Shown piece by piece: positions 19,076 to 27,516 of a DNA stretch of 64,000 nucleotides. The position numbers were made by a program, and so were the translations under genes. Below the pieces are notes generated by a model. The model made no database searches and had not been told where the DNA came from. It worked only from the letters and a program-made list of their open reading frames with translations. Origin of the DNA: Streptomyces sp. MUM 2J (GTDB lineage: Bacteria > Actinomycetota > Actinomycetes > Streptomycetales > Streptomycetaceae); contig NZ_JADWYM010000006.1 of the NCBI RefSeq assembly GCF_022414535.1, positions 232,805 to 296,804 on the forward strand, in the 5' to 3' direction. Position 1 is the stretch's first letter. Each line of letters begins with the position of its first letter.

Positions 19076-20272
19076 ATGAGCCAGGCGGACGGTACGGAAC
19101 TCCTCGACGCGCCCACGGGCCGCAGAGGTGGGGACGGGGGCGCCGCGCGGGCGGTCCTGCCGGCCCCGTCCCTCGCACCGGACGCCGACCGGACGAGCGG
19201 GCAGCGGCTGGCGGCGCTGGACGGACTGCGCTTCGCCGCGGCCCTGTCCGTGGCGCTCTTCCACTTCATCGGCCAGAGGCCGTCGACCGTGGTGCGGATC
19301 TGGGGCCGGCCCTATCAGAGCGTCTTCCCCGAGGCGCACGCCTACTTCGCCTACGGCCGGCTCGGTGTCGACCTGTTCTTCCTGATCAGCGGGTTCGTCA
19401 TCTGCATGAGCGCATGGGGCCGCAGCCCGCGCTCCTTCTTCATCTCCCGTGTGACCCGCCTGTATCCGATGTACTGGATCGCGATCGGGGTCTCGGCGTG
19501 CGTGGTCTACGCCGTCGGCAGCCCGTTCGTGCGCCGCCCCGTGTGGGACCTGCTCGCCGACCTCACGATGCTTCAGAGACCGCTGGGTGCCGGCAACCTC
19601 GACCCGGTGTACTGGACGCTCTGGCCGGAACTGTGCTTCTACCTCGCCTTCGCGGTCCTGGTGTGGAAGGGGCTCACGCACCGGCGCGTGGTGGTCTTCT
19701 GCGGGATGTGGACGGTCGCCGTGGCGCTGGCCCGCTCCGCCGGCATCCCGCTGCTCCCACTGCTGGTCAATCCGCCGTCCGCGCCCTACTTCATCGCGGG
19801 CATGGCCTTCTATCTGATGTACCGGTTCCGCCCCACACCGCTGCTGTGGGGCATCGTCGGGATGTCGTGGCTCATGGCGCTGCACTTCCTGCTGGCCCCG
19901 GACGGAGGCCGCAACAGCTGGGCCGCCTGGGCTCCCTGGCGCGGCTGGCTGATCCTCGTGATCACGGTGTTCTTCCTGCTGGTCGCCGCGATCGCGCTCG
20001 GCTGGACCAGCGGGATCCGCTCACGGTGGCTGACCGTCGCCGGGACGCTGACCTTCCCGTTGTACCTGCTGCACGACGTCGCCGGGGTGGCCGTCCTGCA
20101 CCACTACCGCGACCGGGTCGACCCCTGGACGCTGGTCACGCTCACGATCGGCGGACTCGTCCTGCTGTCCTACCTGGCCCACCGCTTCGTGGAGCGTCCC
20201 CTGGCCACCCGGATGCGGCGCTGGCTGACGTCGGCCGACTTCGGGCTCCCCGCACCGCCCCGGCGTCCCTGA
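19076..20272 (+). CDS. Acyltransferase family 3 membrane protein
   Basis: Member of the acyltransferase-3 (OafA-like) family, which O-acylates sugars or other exported molecules. The 398-residue product has a 40-residue cytoplasmic lead, the conserved LDGLRFAAALSVALFH block near residue 47 with its catalytic-type His, RLGVDLFFLISGFVI, and about ten membrane segments. I chose the ATG at 19076; the frame is open upstream but unlike the family. The substrate cannot be told from sequence. Confidence 0.88.
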   Translation: MSQADGTELLDAPTGRRGGDGGAARAVLPAPSLAPDADRTSGQRLAALDGLRFAAALSVALFHFIGQRPSTVVRIWGRPYQSVFPEAHAYFAYGRLGVDLFFLISGFVICMSAWGRSPRSFFISRVTRLYPMYWIAIGVSACVVYAVGSPFVRRPVWDLLADLTMLQRPLGAGNLDPVYWTLWPELCFYLAFAVLVWKGLTHRRVVVFCGMWTVAVALARSAGIPLLPLLVNPPSAPYFIAGMAFYLMYRFRPTPLLWGIVGMSWLMALHFLLAPDGGRNSWAAWAPWRGWLILVITVFFLLVAAIALGWTSGIRSRWLTVAGTLTFPLYLLHDVAGVAVLHHYRDRVDPWTLVTLTIGGLVLLSYLAHRFVERPLATRMRRWLTSADFGLPAPPRRP

Positions 20273-20375
20273 ACGCACAACAGGCTCCGCGGGGCGTTCG
20301 TACCCTCGTGGGAATTTCCGAATTCGGGCACGAGAGCGGGGATTCGGGCGACTGACGGGCCGTAGGCTGCCCGCC

Positions 20376-22223
20376 ATGTGCGGAATCGTGGGATACGTGG
20401 GGGCGCAGCCGGCGCTCGATGTCGTGATGGCCGGACTGAGGCGCCTGGAGTACCGGGGGTACGACTCGGCCGGCGTCGCCGTCCTCGCGGACGGCGGGCT
20501 GGCGGCCGGCAAGAAGGCCGGAAAGCTCGTCAACCTGGAGAAGGAACTGGTCGACCGGCCGCTGCCGACGGGCACGACCGGGATCGGGCACACCCGCTGG
20601 GCCACCCACGGAGGCCCGACGGACGCCAACGCCCATCCCCACCTGGACAACACGGGCCGGGTGGCCGTCGTCCACAACGGCATCATCGAGAACTTCGCGG
20701 TGCTGCGGGCCGAACTCGCCGAGCGGGGCCACGACCTGACCTCGGACACGGACACCGAGGTGGTCGCGCACCTGCTGGCGGAGGAGTTCTCGGCCACCGC
20801 CGACCTCGCCGAGGCGATGCGGCTGGTGTGCCGGCGGCTGGAGGGCGCCTTCACGCTGGTCGCGGTGCACGCCGACGAGCCGGACGTGGTCGTGGGCGCC
20901 CGCCGCAACTCGCCGCTCGTGGTCGGTGTCGGCGACGGCGAGGCCTTCCTCGCCTCCGACGTCGCCGCCTTCATCGAGCACACCCGCTCCGCGGTCGAGC
21001 TGGGCCAGGACCAGGTCGTGGAAGTGCGCCGGGAGAGCGTGACGGTCACCGGCTTCGACGGCAGTCCGGCCGAGGTCCGCTCCTACCACGTCGACTGGGA
21101 CGCCTCGGCCGCCGAGAAGGGCGGCTACGACTACTTCATGCTCAAGGAGATCGCCGAGCAGCCCAAGGCCGTCGCCGACACCCTGCTGGGCCGGATCGAC
21201 GCCGCCGGCTCCCTGACCCTGGACGAGGTCCGCATCTCCCCGGCGGCGCTGCGCGAGATCGGCAAGGTCGTCATCGTCGCCTGCGGCACCGCCTTCCACG
21301 CCGGCCTGATCGCCAAGTACGCCATCGAGCACTGGACGCGCATCCCCTGCGAGGTGGAACTCGCCAGCGAGTTCCGCTACCGCGACCCCATCCTCGACCC
21401 GCAGACCCTCGTCGTCGCCATCTCGCAGTCCGGCGAGACGATGGACACCCTGATGGCCCTGCGGCACGCCCGCGAGCAGGGCTCCAAGGTGCTCGCCATC
21501 TGCAACACCAACGGCTCGACCATTCCGCGCGAGTCGGACGCGGTGCTCTACACGCACGCGGGCCCCGAGGTCGCCGTCGCGTCGACCAAGGCCTTCCTGA
21601 CCCAGCTCGTGGCCTGCTACCTGGTCGCCCTCTACCTGGGCCAGGTGCGCGGCACCCAGTGGGGCGACGAGATCCGCGCCGTCATCCGGGACCTCGCGCA
21701 GATCTCCGGCGCGGTCGAGCGGGTGCTGGAGACCATGGAACCGGTGCGGGCGCTGGCCCGGTCCCTGGCCGGCAAGAACACCGTCCTCTTCCTCGGCCGG
21801 CACGTCGGCCACCCGGTGGCGCTGGAGGGTGCGCTGAAGCTCAAGGAACTCGCGTACATGCACGCCGAGGGCTTCGCGGCGGGCGAGCTCAAGCACGGGC
21901 CGATCGCGCTGATCGAGGACGACCTGCCGGTGGTGGTGGTCGCGCCGTCACCGCGGGGCCGGTCCGTCCTCCACGACAAGATCGTCTCCAACATCCAGGA
22001 GATCCGGGCCCGCGGTGCCCGCACCATCGTGATCGCCGAGGAGGGGGACGAGGCCGTGGTCGCCTACGCCGACCACCTCATCCGCATCCCGGCCACGCCG
22101 ACGCTGCTCCAGCCCATGGTGGCGACGGTGCCGCTCCAGGTCTTCGCCTGCGAGCTGGCCACCGCGCGCGGCAACGAGGTGGATCAGCCCCGCAACCTGG
22201 CGAAGTCCGTCACGGTGGAGTGA
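20376..22223 (+). CDS. glmS: Glutamine-fructose-6-phosphate aminotransferase (isomerising)
   Basis: Makes glucosamine-6-phosphate from fructose-6-phosphate and glutamine, the entry to UDP-GlcNAc synthesis. The 615-residue product starts MCGIVGYVG with the catalytic N-terminal cysteine (C2), has the class II amidotransferase domain to about 240 and two SIS domains (SQSGETMDTL block), ending NLAKSVTVE. TAGGCT lies at 20363-20368, 7 nt before the ATG, and there is no Shine-Dalgarno sequence, so the mRNA is probably leaderless. I see no glmS ribozyme. Confidence 0.97.
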   Translation: MCGIVGYVGAQPALDVVMAGLRRLEYRGYDSAGVAVLADGGLAAGKKAGKLVNLEKELVDRPLPTGTTGIGHTRWATHGGPTDANAHPHLDNTGRVAVVHNGIIENFAVLRAELAERGHDLTSDTDTEVVAHLLAEEFSATADLAEAMRLVCRRLEGAFTLVAVHADEPDVVVGARRNSPLVVGVGDGEAFLASDVAAFIEHTRSAVELGQDQVVEVRRESVTVTGFDGSPAEVRSYHVDWDASAAEKGGYDYFMLKEIAEQPKAVADTLLGRIDAAGSLTLDEVRISPAALREIGKVVIVACGTAFHAGLIAKYAIEHWTRIPCEVELASEFRYRDPILDPQTLVVAISQSGETMDTLMALRHAREQGSKVLAICNTNGSTIPRESDAVLYTHAGPEVAVASTKAFLTQLVACYLVALYLGQVRGTQWGDEIRAVIRDLAQISGAVERVLETMEPVRALARSLAGKNTVLFLGRHVGHPVALEGALKLKELAYMHAEGFAAGELKHGPIALIEDDLPVVVVAPSPRGRSVLHDKIVSNIQEIRARGARTIVIAEEGDEAVVAYADHLIRIPATPTLLQPMVATVPLQVFACELATARGNEVDQPRNLAKSVTVE

Positions 22224-22405
22224 CCGTCCTTCAGGGCTCCCACGAAGCGGGCGAAGGCCCCGGCCGGAACAGTGAGAACGGCACCGGCCGGGGTTTTCGA
22301 GTCGCGGATGGCTATGTGGGCGTCGGCCTCGGCGACCTCGACACAGGCGTTGCCTTCGCCTCCGCCGGAGTAGGACGACTTCTTCCATGAGGTGGGGGTG
22401 TTCAT
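22184..22405 (-). CDS. DUF397 protein, whiJ-cluster type
   Basis: Small DUF397-family protein of 73 residues, starting MNTPTSWKKSSYSGGGEGNACVEVA. Such proteins commonly sit beside an XRE-DUF5753 regulator and an anti-sigma-like ATPase in Streptomyces, as here. I prefer the ATG at 22405 (GAGG 6 nt upstream); a GTG at 22417 would overlap the regulator stop. The last 13 residues are read antisense to the glmS 3' end, an overlap of 40 nt. Confidence 0.85.
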   Translation of the reverse strand: MNTPTSWKKSSYSGGGEGNACVEVAEADAHIAIRDSKTPAGAVLTVPAGAFARFVGALKDGHSTVTDFARLRG

Positions 22406-22413
22406 GCCGGTCC

Positions 22414-23265
22414 TCACAGCTCCTTCGCCAGCCTGTGGATGAAGTCACGCGAACGGTCCGGTTCGAGTGACACTTCCCTTACTCTACGGAAAAGCGTTCG
22501 AAAGTGGCCGAGTTGGGCCTCGGCGTCGACGAACACCGTGCCGTGGGGTCCGTCGCGCACCACGGTGTCGAGCCGGGGGAGTGGACCTCCCGCGTACACC
22601 ATGGCGCTCCCGGCCCCGGCGAACCCTTCCAGGGTGAAGGGGATGAGCCGGACGGTGACGTGGTCCGCTTCTGACAACTCCAGAACGCGGGTGAGCTGAG
22701 CGCGAGTTGCCTGGCGGCTGCCGACGTTGATGCGCAGTGCTGCCTCGTGGGTCACCGCCTCGTACGGGATCGGGTCCGTGCGCTCGATGATGACCCTGCG
22801 CCTCATGCGGTGTTCCACGCGCCGCTCCACCTCCTCCGCCGGGAACTCCGGGTTGACGTAGGAGAAGAGCGCCCGGGCGTACTCCTCGGTCTGGAGGAGT
22901 CCCGGGATGTGCAGGAAGTCCGCGTCCCATCGGTAGCTGGAGTGATGCTCCAACTCGGCCAGGTCCAGATAGGGCGTGGGCAGGAGGCCCCGGTACTCCT
23001 CCCACCAGCCCCGTGTGCGGCCGCTCGTCATGGCGGCCAGAGCGTCCACCAACTCCTCGTCCGTGCAGGTGTAGTGCGCGGTGATCCGGCGGAGGCGCTC
23101 CTCGCTCAGTCCTGCGAGGCCGGCCTCGATCTGGCTCACCTGGGCTGAGTCCGTCCCGAGCAGTGCGGCGGCATCGCGCCCCTTGAGTCCTGTCGCCTCG
23201 CGGAGTTTCCTCAGTTCGGCGCCGAGGCGCTGCTGGCGTGCGGTGGGCTGCTGCCTGCGTGGCAT
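22414..23265 (-). CDS. XRE-family regulator with DUF5753 domain, WhiJ-like
   Basis: DNA-binding regulator of 283 residues. A helix-turn-helix occupies about residues 12-66 (LRKLREATGLKGRDAAALLG and SQIEAGLAGLSEERL in part) and the DUF5753 domain about 95-275, with the typical LLQTEEYARAL block. The ATG at 23265 follows GGAAGG. Together with the DUF397 gene behind it and the divergent ATPase gene it makes a whiJ-like cluster. WhiJ-type proteins are thought to repress, with their DUF397 partner relieving repression. The likely operator is at 23339-23356. Confidence 0.9.
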   Translation of the reverse strand: MPRRQQPTARQQRLGAELRKLREATGLKGRDAAALLGTDSAQVSQIEAGLAGLSEERLRRITAHYTCTDEELVDALAAMTSGRTRGWWEEYRGLLPTPYLDLAELEHHSSYRWDADFLHIPGLLQTEEYARALFSYVNPEFPAEEVERRVEHRMRRRVIIERTDPIPYEAVTHEAALRINVGSRQATRAQLTRVLELSEADHVTVRLIPFTLEGFAGAGSAMVYAGGPLPRLDTVVRDGPHGTVFVDAEAQLGHFRTLFRRVREVSLEPDRSRDFIHRLAKEL

Positions 23266-23332
23266 GGCTTCCTTCCCGGCCTCAACTTCCCTGAGCCAAT
23301 GACTCGTTCGAGCGGGAGATTACGGCAACGGC

Positions 23333-23362
23333 TTGCACGGGACCAAGTTTGGTCCCTACTGT
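23333..23362 (+). promoter_or_regulatory. Promoter with embedded palindromic operator
   Basis: TTGCAC (23333-23338) and TACTGT (23357-23362) form a -35/-10 pair 18 nt apart. The spacer is exactly an 18-bp palindrome, GGGACCAA-GT-TTGGTCCC (23339-23356). It faces the ATPase gene at 23492 and lies 74 nt upstream of the divergent XRE gene. A bound regulator would mask the promoter completely, so I infer control by the XRE-DUF5753 protein. Confidence 0.7.
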
Positions 23363-23491
23363 CGGTCACGCAAAGCGCACTCTGCGCATCTCCGGGTCAT
23401 CGGAAGTGCACCGCTCCGTCCTGCCGTGACGGCTGCGGCAATGACACCGTCGGCCCGCTCAACCCCCCACCGACACAACGGAGTCACTCGC

Positions 23492-23902
23492 ATGTCCGAG
23501 AACGAGCCGTGGGAGTACGCCCTCCACATCCCGAACGACCCGCGCGCCGTCACCGTCTGCCGCCGCACCCTCCGTCTGGTCCTCACCCTGCACGGACTGA
23601 TCGGGCTCGTCGATGTCGCCGAACTGCTGGCGGCGGAGCTGGTCTCGAACGCCGTGCGCCACACCGCGGGCCCGGCCGCGCTGCGGGTGCGCTGGGTGCC
23701 GCCGGGGACGTTGCGCATCGGGGCCTGGGACGCGGACCCCGAGCCGCCGGAGCCCCCGGTGCCCTGGGAGGCGGGCGTCCATGCGGAGGAGGGCCGGGGG
23801 CTGGCCCTGGTACGGGCCTGCTCCGACCTGTGGGGGTGGCAGCCGCTGGCCCGCCACGGCACGCGGGGCAAGTACGTCTGGTGTGAACTGGCAGCGGCCT
23901 GA
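23492..23902 (+). CDS. Anti-sigma-like ATP-binding protein (HATPase domain)
   Basis: The 136-residue product is a stand-alone GHKL ATPase domain of the RsbW/SpoIIAB class. The N box is [11 protein letters not shown] near residue 48 and a glycine-rich ATP lid follows ([18 protein letters not shown]). These proteins can act as anti-sigma factors, and in whiJ/abaA-like clusters they accompany XRE-DUF5753 and DUF397 genes. I chose the ATG at 23492 because upstream frame sequence overlaps the operator. GGAG is 6-9 nt upstream. Confidence 0.88.
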   Translation: MSENEPWEYALHIPNDPRAVTVCRRTLRLVLTLHGLIGLVDVAELLAAELVSNAVRHTAGPAALRVRWVPPGTLRIGAWDADPEPPEPPVPWEAGVHAEEGRGLALVRACSDLWGWQPLARHGTRGKYVWCELAAA

Positions 23903-24066
23903 GGCCTTCCGCCCGGGTGCACCGCCGTCTCGCGGGTCGTCCGGCCGCCCCCGGCGCGGCGGGGGACGACGCGGAACGCCGCGCCGTTCCCGTGAAGTCG
24001 CCGCAGGCCGGCGACCTGTGGCGACGGTCGGCCCGGTCGTTCCTCCGCGGCCGTAGGGTGCACGGC

Positions 24067-24438
24067 ATGAGCATCATCGGGGTCGGTATCGACGTGGCCG
24101 AGATCGAGCGTTTCGCGGCGTCGCTGGAACGCACGCCGGGGCTGGCGCGGCGGCTGTTCGTGGACGGAGAGCTGCTGCTTCCCGGAGGGGAGCGGCGCGG
24201 AGTCGCCTCCCTCGCCGCCCGGTTCGCCGCCAAGGAGGCCCTGGCCAAGGCGCTCGGCGCCCCGGCCGGACTGCACTGGACCGACGCGGAGGTGTACGTC
24301 GAGGACAGCGGGCAGCCCCGGCTGAGGGTGCGCGGCACGGTGGCGGCGCGCGCCGCTGAGCTGGGTGTGCGGTCCTGGCACGTCTCCCTCAGTCATGACG
24401 CCGGGGTGGCCTCGGCGGTGGTGGTCGCCGAGGGGTAG
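24067..24438 (+). CDS. acpS: Holo-[acyl-carrier-protein] synthase
   Basis: Transfers 4'-phosphopantetheine from CoA to acyl carrier proteins. The 123-residue product has the two signature motifs, [12 protein letters not shown] (residues 5-16) and [13 protein letters not shown], of normal AcpS length. TAGGGT (24054-24059) ends 7 nt before the ATG, and no Shine-Dalgarno sequence is evident, so the mRNA may be leaderless. acpS, the NAD(P)HX repair gene and alr follow each other on one strand. Confidence 0.95.
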   Translation: MSIIGVGIDVAEIERFAASLERTPGLARRLFVDGELLLPGGERRGVASLAARFAAKEALAKALGAPAGLHWTDAEVYVEDSGQPRLRVRGTVAARAAELGVRSWHVSLSHDAGVASAVVVAEG

Positions 24439-24521
24439 GGCCACCGGGCCGAGACGGGCGCCGTCGGCGGATGCGCGCGTCCCGGCACGCCGCGGGAGGG
24501 ACGTGGGGAAGACTCGGTGCC

Positions 24522-25958
24522 ATGCGGACTGCGTACAGCGTGGAGACGGTAAGGGCGGCCGAACGGGAGCTGATGGCCCGGCTTCCACAGGGCGCGTTGA
24601 TGCAGCGGGCCGCCGCCGGGCTCGCCGCCGCGTGCGCCGACCTGCTCGGGCGGGTCTACGGCAGCCGTGTGGTGCTGCTCGTCGGCAGCGGTGACAACGG
24701 CGGCGACGCCCTGTACGCCGGTGCCCGGCTCGCCCGCCGCGGCGCCGGTGTCACGGCCGTCCTGCTGAACCCGGGGCACGTGCACGCCGCCGGGCTGGCC
24801 GCCCTGCGCCGGGCCGGAGGCACGGTCACCGGGACCGGGGACGCCCCGGCGGCCATCGACCGGGCCGACCTCGTCGTCGACGGCATCGTCGGGATCGGCG
24901 GAACGGGCGGGCTGCGCCCGGAGGCGGTGCCGCTGGCGGACGCCGCCGAGCGGTCGCGGGCCGCCGTCGTCGCGGTCGACCTGCCCAGCGGGGTCGACGC
25001 CGACACCGGGGAGGTACACGGCGCGGCGCTGCGGGCCGACCTGACGGTCACCTTCGGCACGCACAAGCCGGGCCTGATGATCGATCCGGCGCGGGATCAC
25101 GCCGGGTCCGTCCGGCTCGTCGACATCGGCCTGGCGCTGCCCGGGGAGGCGGAGCTGGAGGCGTTGCAGCACGCGGACGTGGCCAGGCTGCTGCCGGTGC
25201 CGGGGGCGGAGAGCGACAAGTACCGCAGGGGCGTCGTCGGGGTCGCGGCCGGGTCCGCGCGCTATCCGGGTGCCGCCGTCCTCGCCGTCTCCGGGGCGCT
25301 GCGGGGCGGCGCCGGTGCCGTGCGGTACGTCGGGCCGGCGGGCGGCGCGGTCATCACGCGCTTCCCCGAGACCCTCGTCTCCGACAAGGGGCCGAAGGCC
25401 GCGGGGCGGGTGCAGGCCTGGGTGGTCGGGCCGGGGGCCGGGGACGACGCGGCCACCGTCGCCGAGGTACTGACGGCGGACGTCCCCGTGCTGGTCGACG
25501 CGGACGGACTGAGGCTGGCGGAACGGGACACGGTCCGCGCGCGTACGGCGCCGACGCTGATGACCCCGCACGCCGGGGAGGCCGCCGCGCTGCTCGGTGT
25601 CGCCCGGGAGGAGGTCGAGGGGGCCCGCCTGGATGCGGTGCGGGAGCTGGCGGGGCGGTACGGGGCGACGGTGCTGCTGAAGGGCTCGACGACGCTGGTC
25701 GCCTCCCCCGGGGGTCCGGAGCCGGTGCGGGTGAACGCCACCGGGACGTCGTGGCTGGCCACGGCCGGCAGCGGGGACGTCCTGTCCGGGCTGGCGGGGT
25801 CGCTCCTCGCGGCCGGGCTGGCGGCGCGCGACGCGGGGAGCGCGGCGGCGTATCTGCACGGGCTGGCCGGCAGGATCGCGGCCGTGGGGGCGCCGGTGGG
25901 CGCGCACGACATCGCCGAGGCGATTCCGCGGGCCTGGCGGGACGTGCGGGACGTGTGA
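24522..25958 (+). CDS. nnr: Bifunctional NAD(P)HX epimerase/dehydratase
   Basis: Repairs hydrated NAD(P)H. The 478-residue fusion has an N-terminal YjeF-type epimerase domain (about 1-210, with LVGSGDNGGDALYAGARLA) and a C-terminal ribokinase-like ADP/ATP-dependent dehydratase domain (about 215-475), including the GSGDVLSGLAGSLLA catalytic block. I chose the ATG at 24522 (MRTAYSVETVRAAE) rather than an upstream in-frame start. It sits between acpS and alr, a common actinobacterial order. Confidence 0.95.
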   Translation: MRTAYSVETVRAAERELMARLPQGALMQRAAAGLAAACADLLGRVYGSRVVLLVGSGDNGGDALYAGARLARRGAGVTAVLLNPGHVHAAGLAALRRAGGTVTGTGDAPAAIDRADLVVDGIVGIGGTGGLRPEAVPLADAAERSRAAVVAVDLPSGVDADTGEVHGAALRADLTVTFGTHKPGLMIDPARDHAGSVRLVDIGLALPGEAELEALQHADVARLLPVPGAESDKYRRGVVGVAAGSARYPGAAVLAVSGALRGGAGAVRYVGPAGGAVITRFPETLVSDKGPKAAGRVQAWVVGPGAGDDAATVAEVLTADVPVLVDADGLRLAERDTVRARTAPTLMTPHAGEAAALLGVAREEVEGARLDAVRELAGRYGATVLLKGSTTLVASPGGPEPVRVNATGTSWLATAGSGDVLSGLAGSLLAAGLAARDAGSAAAYLHGLAGRIAAVGAPVGAHDIAEAIPRAWRDVRDV

Positions 25959-26216
25959 CGGGCCGCCCCGGCGGGGAAACGCCCGCGGCCGCCCGGACCG
26001 GGGTGGCCCGGCGGGGACCGTCCGCGGCGGCCCGCCGCCGTCGCCGGTGGCTGCTCCGGTGGGGTGACCTGCCAGCGTGGCCGCATCCGGCCCGGAGGAA
26101 CGGCGCGTTTGTCTGACCTCATGATCAGCGCACGTGCCGCCCGGCGTCTCGCGTCCCGGCCCCACGCGCGGACGGCCCGGGGGCCCGCCGGGCCCCTCTG
26201 AGACACTGGGGGCGCT

Positions 26217-27392
26217 ATGAGTGAGACAGACAGCCGGCGGACCGCGCCCCTGCGGGCCCGCGCCGAGATCGATCTGGCCGCCCTGCGGGCCAATGTGCGG
26301 GCCCTGCGCGCACGGACGCCCGGTGCGGCGTTCATGGCCGTGGTGAAGGCCGACGGGTACGGCCACGGTGCTCTCCCGTGCGCCCGCGCGGCGGTCGAGG
26401 CGGGGGCCACCTGGGTGGGCGCGGCCACGCCCGAGGAGGCCCTTGCGGTGCGCGCCGATCCCGGCGTACCCGCCGACGTGCGCGTCATGTGCTGGCTGTG
26501 GACGCCCGGCGGGCCCTGGCGGGAGGCGGTCGACGCCGGCATCGACGTCTCCGTCAGCGGCATGTGGGCGCTGCGGGAGCTCGTGGCGGCCGCACGCACC
26601 GCGTCCCGGCCCGCGCGCGTGCAGCTCAAGGCCGACACCGGCCTCGGGCGCAACGGCTGCCAGCCCGGGGACGACTGGACGGCACTCGTCGCCGAGGCGC
26701 TGCGGGCGCAGGCCGAGGGGCTGCTGACGGTCACCGGCCTGTGGTCCCACTTCGCCTGCGCCGACGAGCCGGGGCACCCCTCCATCGCCGCCCAGCTCTC
26801 CCGCTTCCGGGAGATGACCGCCTACGCCGAGCGGCAGGGGGCGCGCCCCGAGGTGCGGCACATCGCCAACTCCCCGGCCGCGCTGACCCTGCCCGAATCC
26901 CACTTCGACCTGGTCCGTCCGGGCATCGCGATGTACGGCATCTCGCCCAGCCCCGAGATCGGTGCCCCCGCCGACTTCGGACTGCGCCCGGCGATGACGC
27001 TGTCCGCCTCCCTCGCCCTGGTCAAGCACGTCCCGGGCGGCCACGGCGTCAGCTACGGTCACCACTACGTCACGCCCGGCCCGACCACCCTCGGTCTCGT
27101 CCCGCTCGGGTACGGCGACGGTGTGCCCCGGCACGCGTCCGGCGCCGGACCGGTGCTCGTCGAGGGCAAGTGGCGTACCGTCGCGGGACGCATCGCGATG
27201 GACCAGTTCGTCGTCGATCTGGGCGGCGACGCGCCGGAGCCGGGTGCCCGGGCCGTCCTGTTCGGGCCCGGCGACCAGGGGGAGCCCACCGCCGAGGACT
27301 GGGCCCAGGCCGCAGGAACGATCGCGTACGAGATCGTCACACGCATCGGCGCGCGCGTCCCGCGGGTCCACCGCGACGACGGAGGCCGTTGA
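26217..27392 (+). CDS. alr: Alanine racemase
   Basis: PLP enzyme that makes D-alanine for peptidoglycan. The 391-residue product has the PLP lysine K44 in AVVKADGYGHG and the second catalytic base Y280 in GVSYGHHYVT, with normal length. A G-run immediately precedes the ATG and GACACT lies 9 nt upstream. The hydrolase gene follows 124 nt later on the same strand. Confidence 0.96.
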   Translation: MSETDSRRTAPLRARAEIDLAALRANVRALRARTPGAAFMAVVKADGYGHGALPCARAAVEAGATWVGAATPEEALAVRADPGVPADVRVMCWLWTPGGPWREAVDAGIDVSVSGMWALRELVAAARTASRPARVQLKADTGLGRNGCQPGDDWTALVAEALRAQAEGLLTVTGLWSHFACADEPGHPSIAAQLSRFREMTAYAERQGARPEVRHIANSPAALTLPESHFDLVRPGIAMYGISPSPEIGAPADFGLRPAMTLSASLALVKHVPGGHGVSYGHHYVTPGPTTLGLVPLGYGDGVPRHASGAGPVLVEGKWRTVAGRIAMDQFVVDLGGDAPEPGARAVLFGPGDQGEPTAEDWAQAAGTIAYEIVTRIGARVPRVHRDDGGR

Positions 27393-27516
27393 CACGGGCC
27401 GGGCACGGCGGCCGGCGGGCGGCGCGAGCCGGTGAACTCGGTTCGGCAACGGGCCGGATGAACGGTGAACGAAGCGGGTAACCGCCCGAGGGCAGGACGG
27501 CGAAGAGGAGCGGTAC

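Noticed and set aside
20280..20375. glmS ribozyme or GlcN6P riboswitch upstream of glmS
   Set aside because: A -10-like hexamer 7 nt before the ATG leaves no leader, and no ribozyme core is visible.
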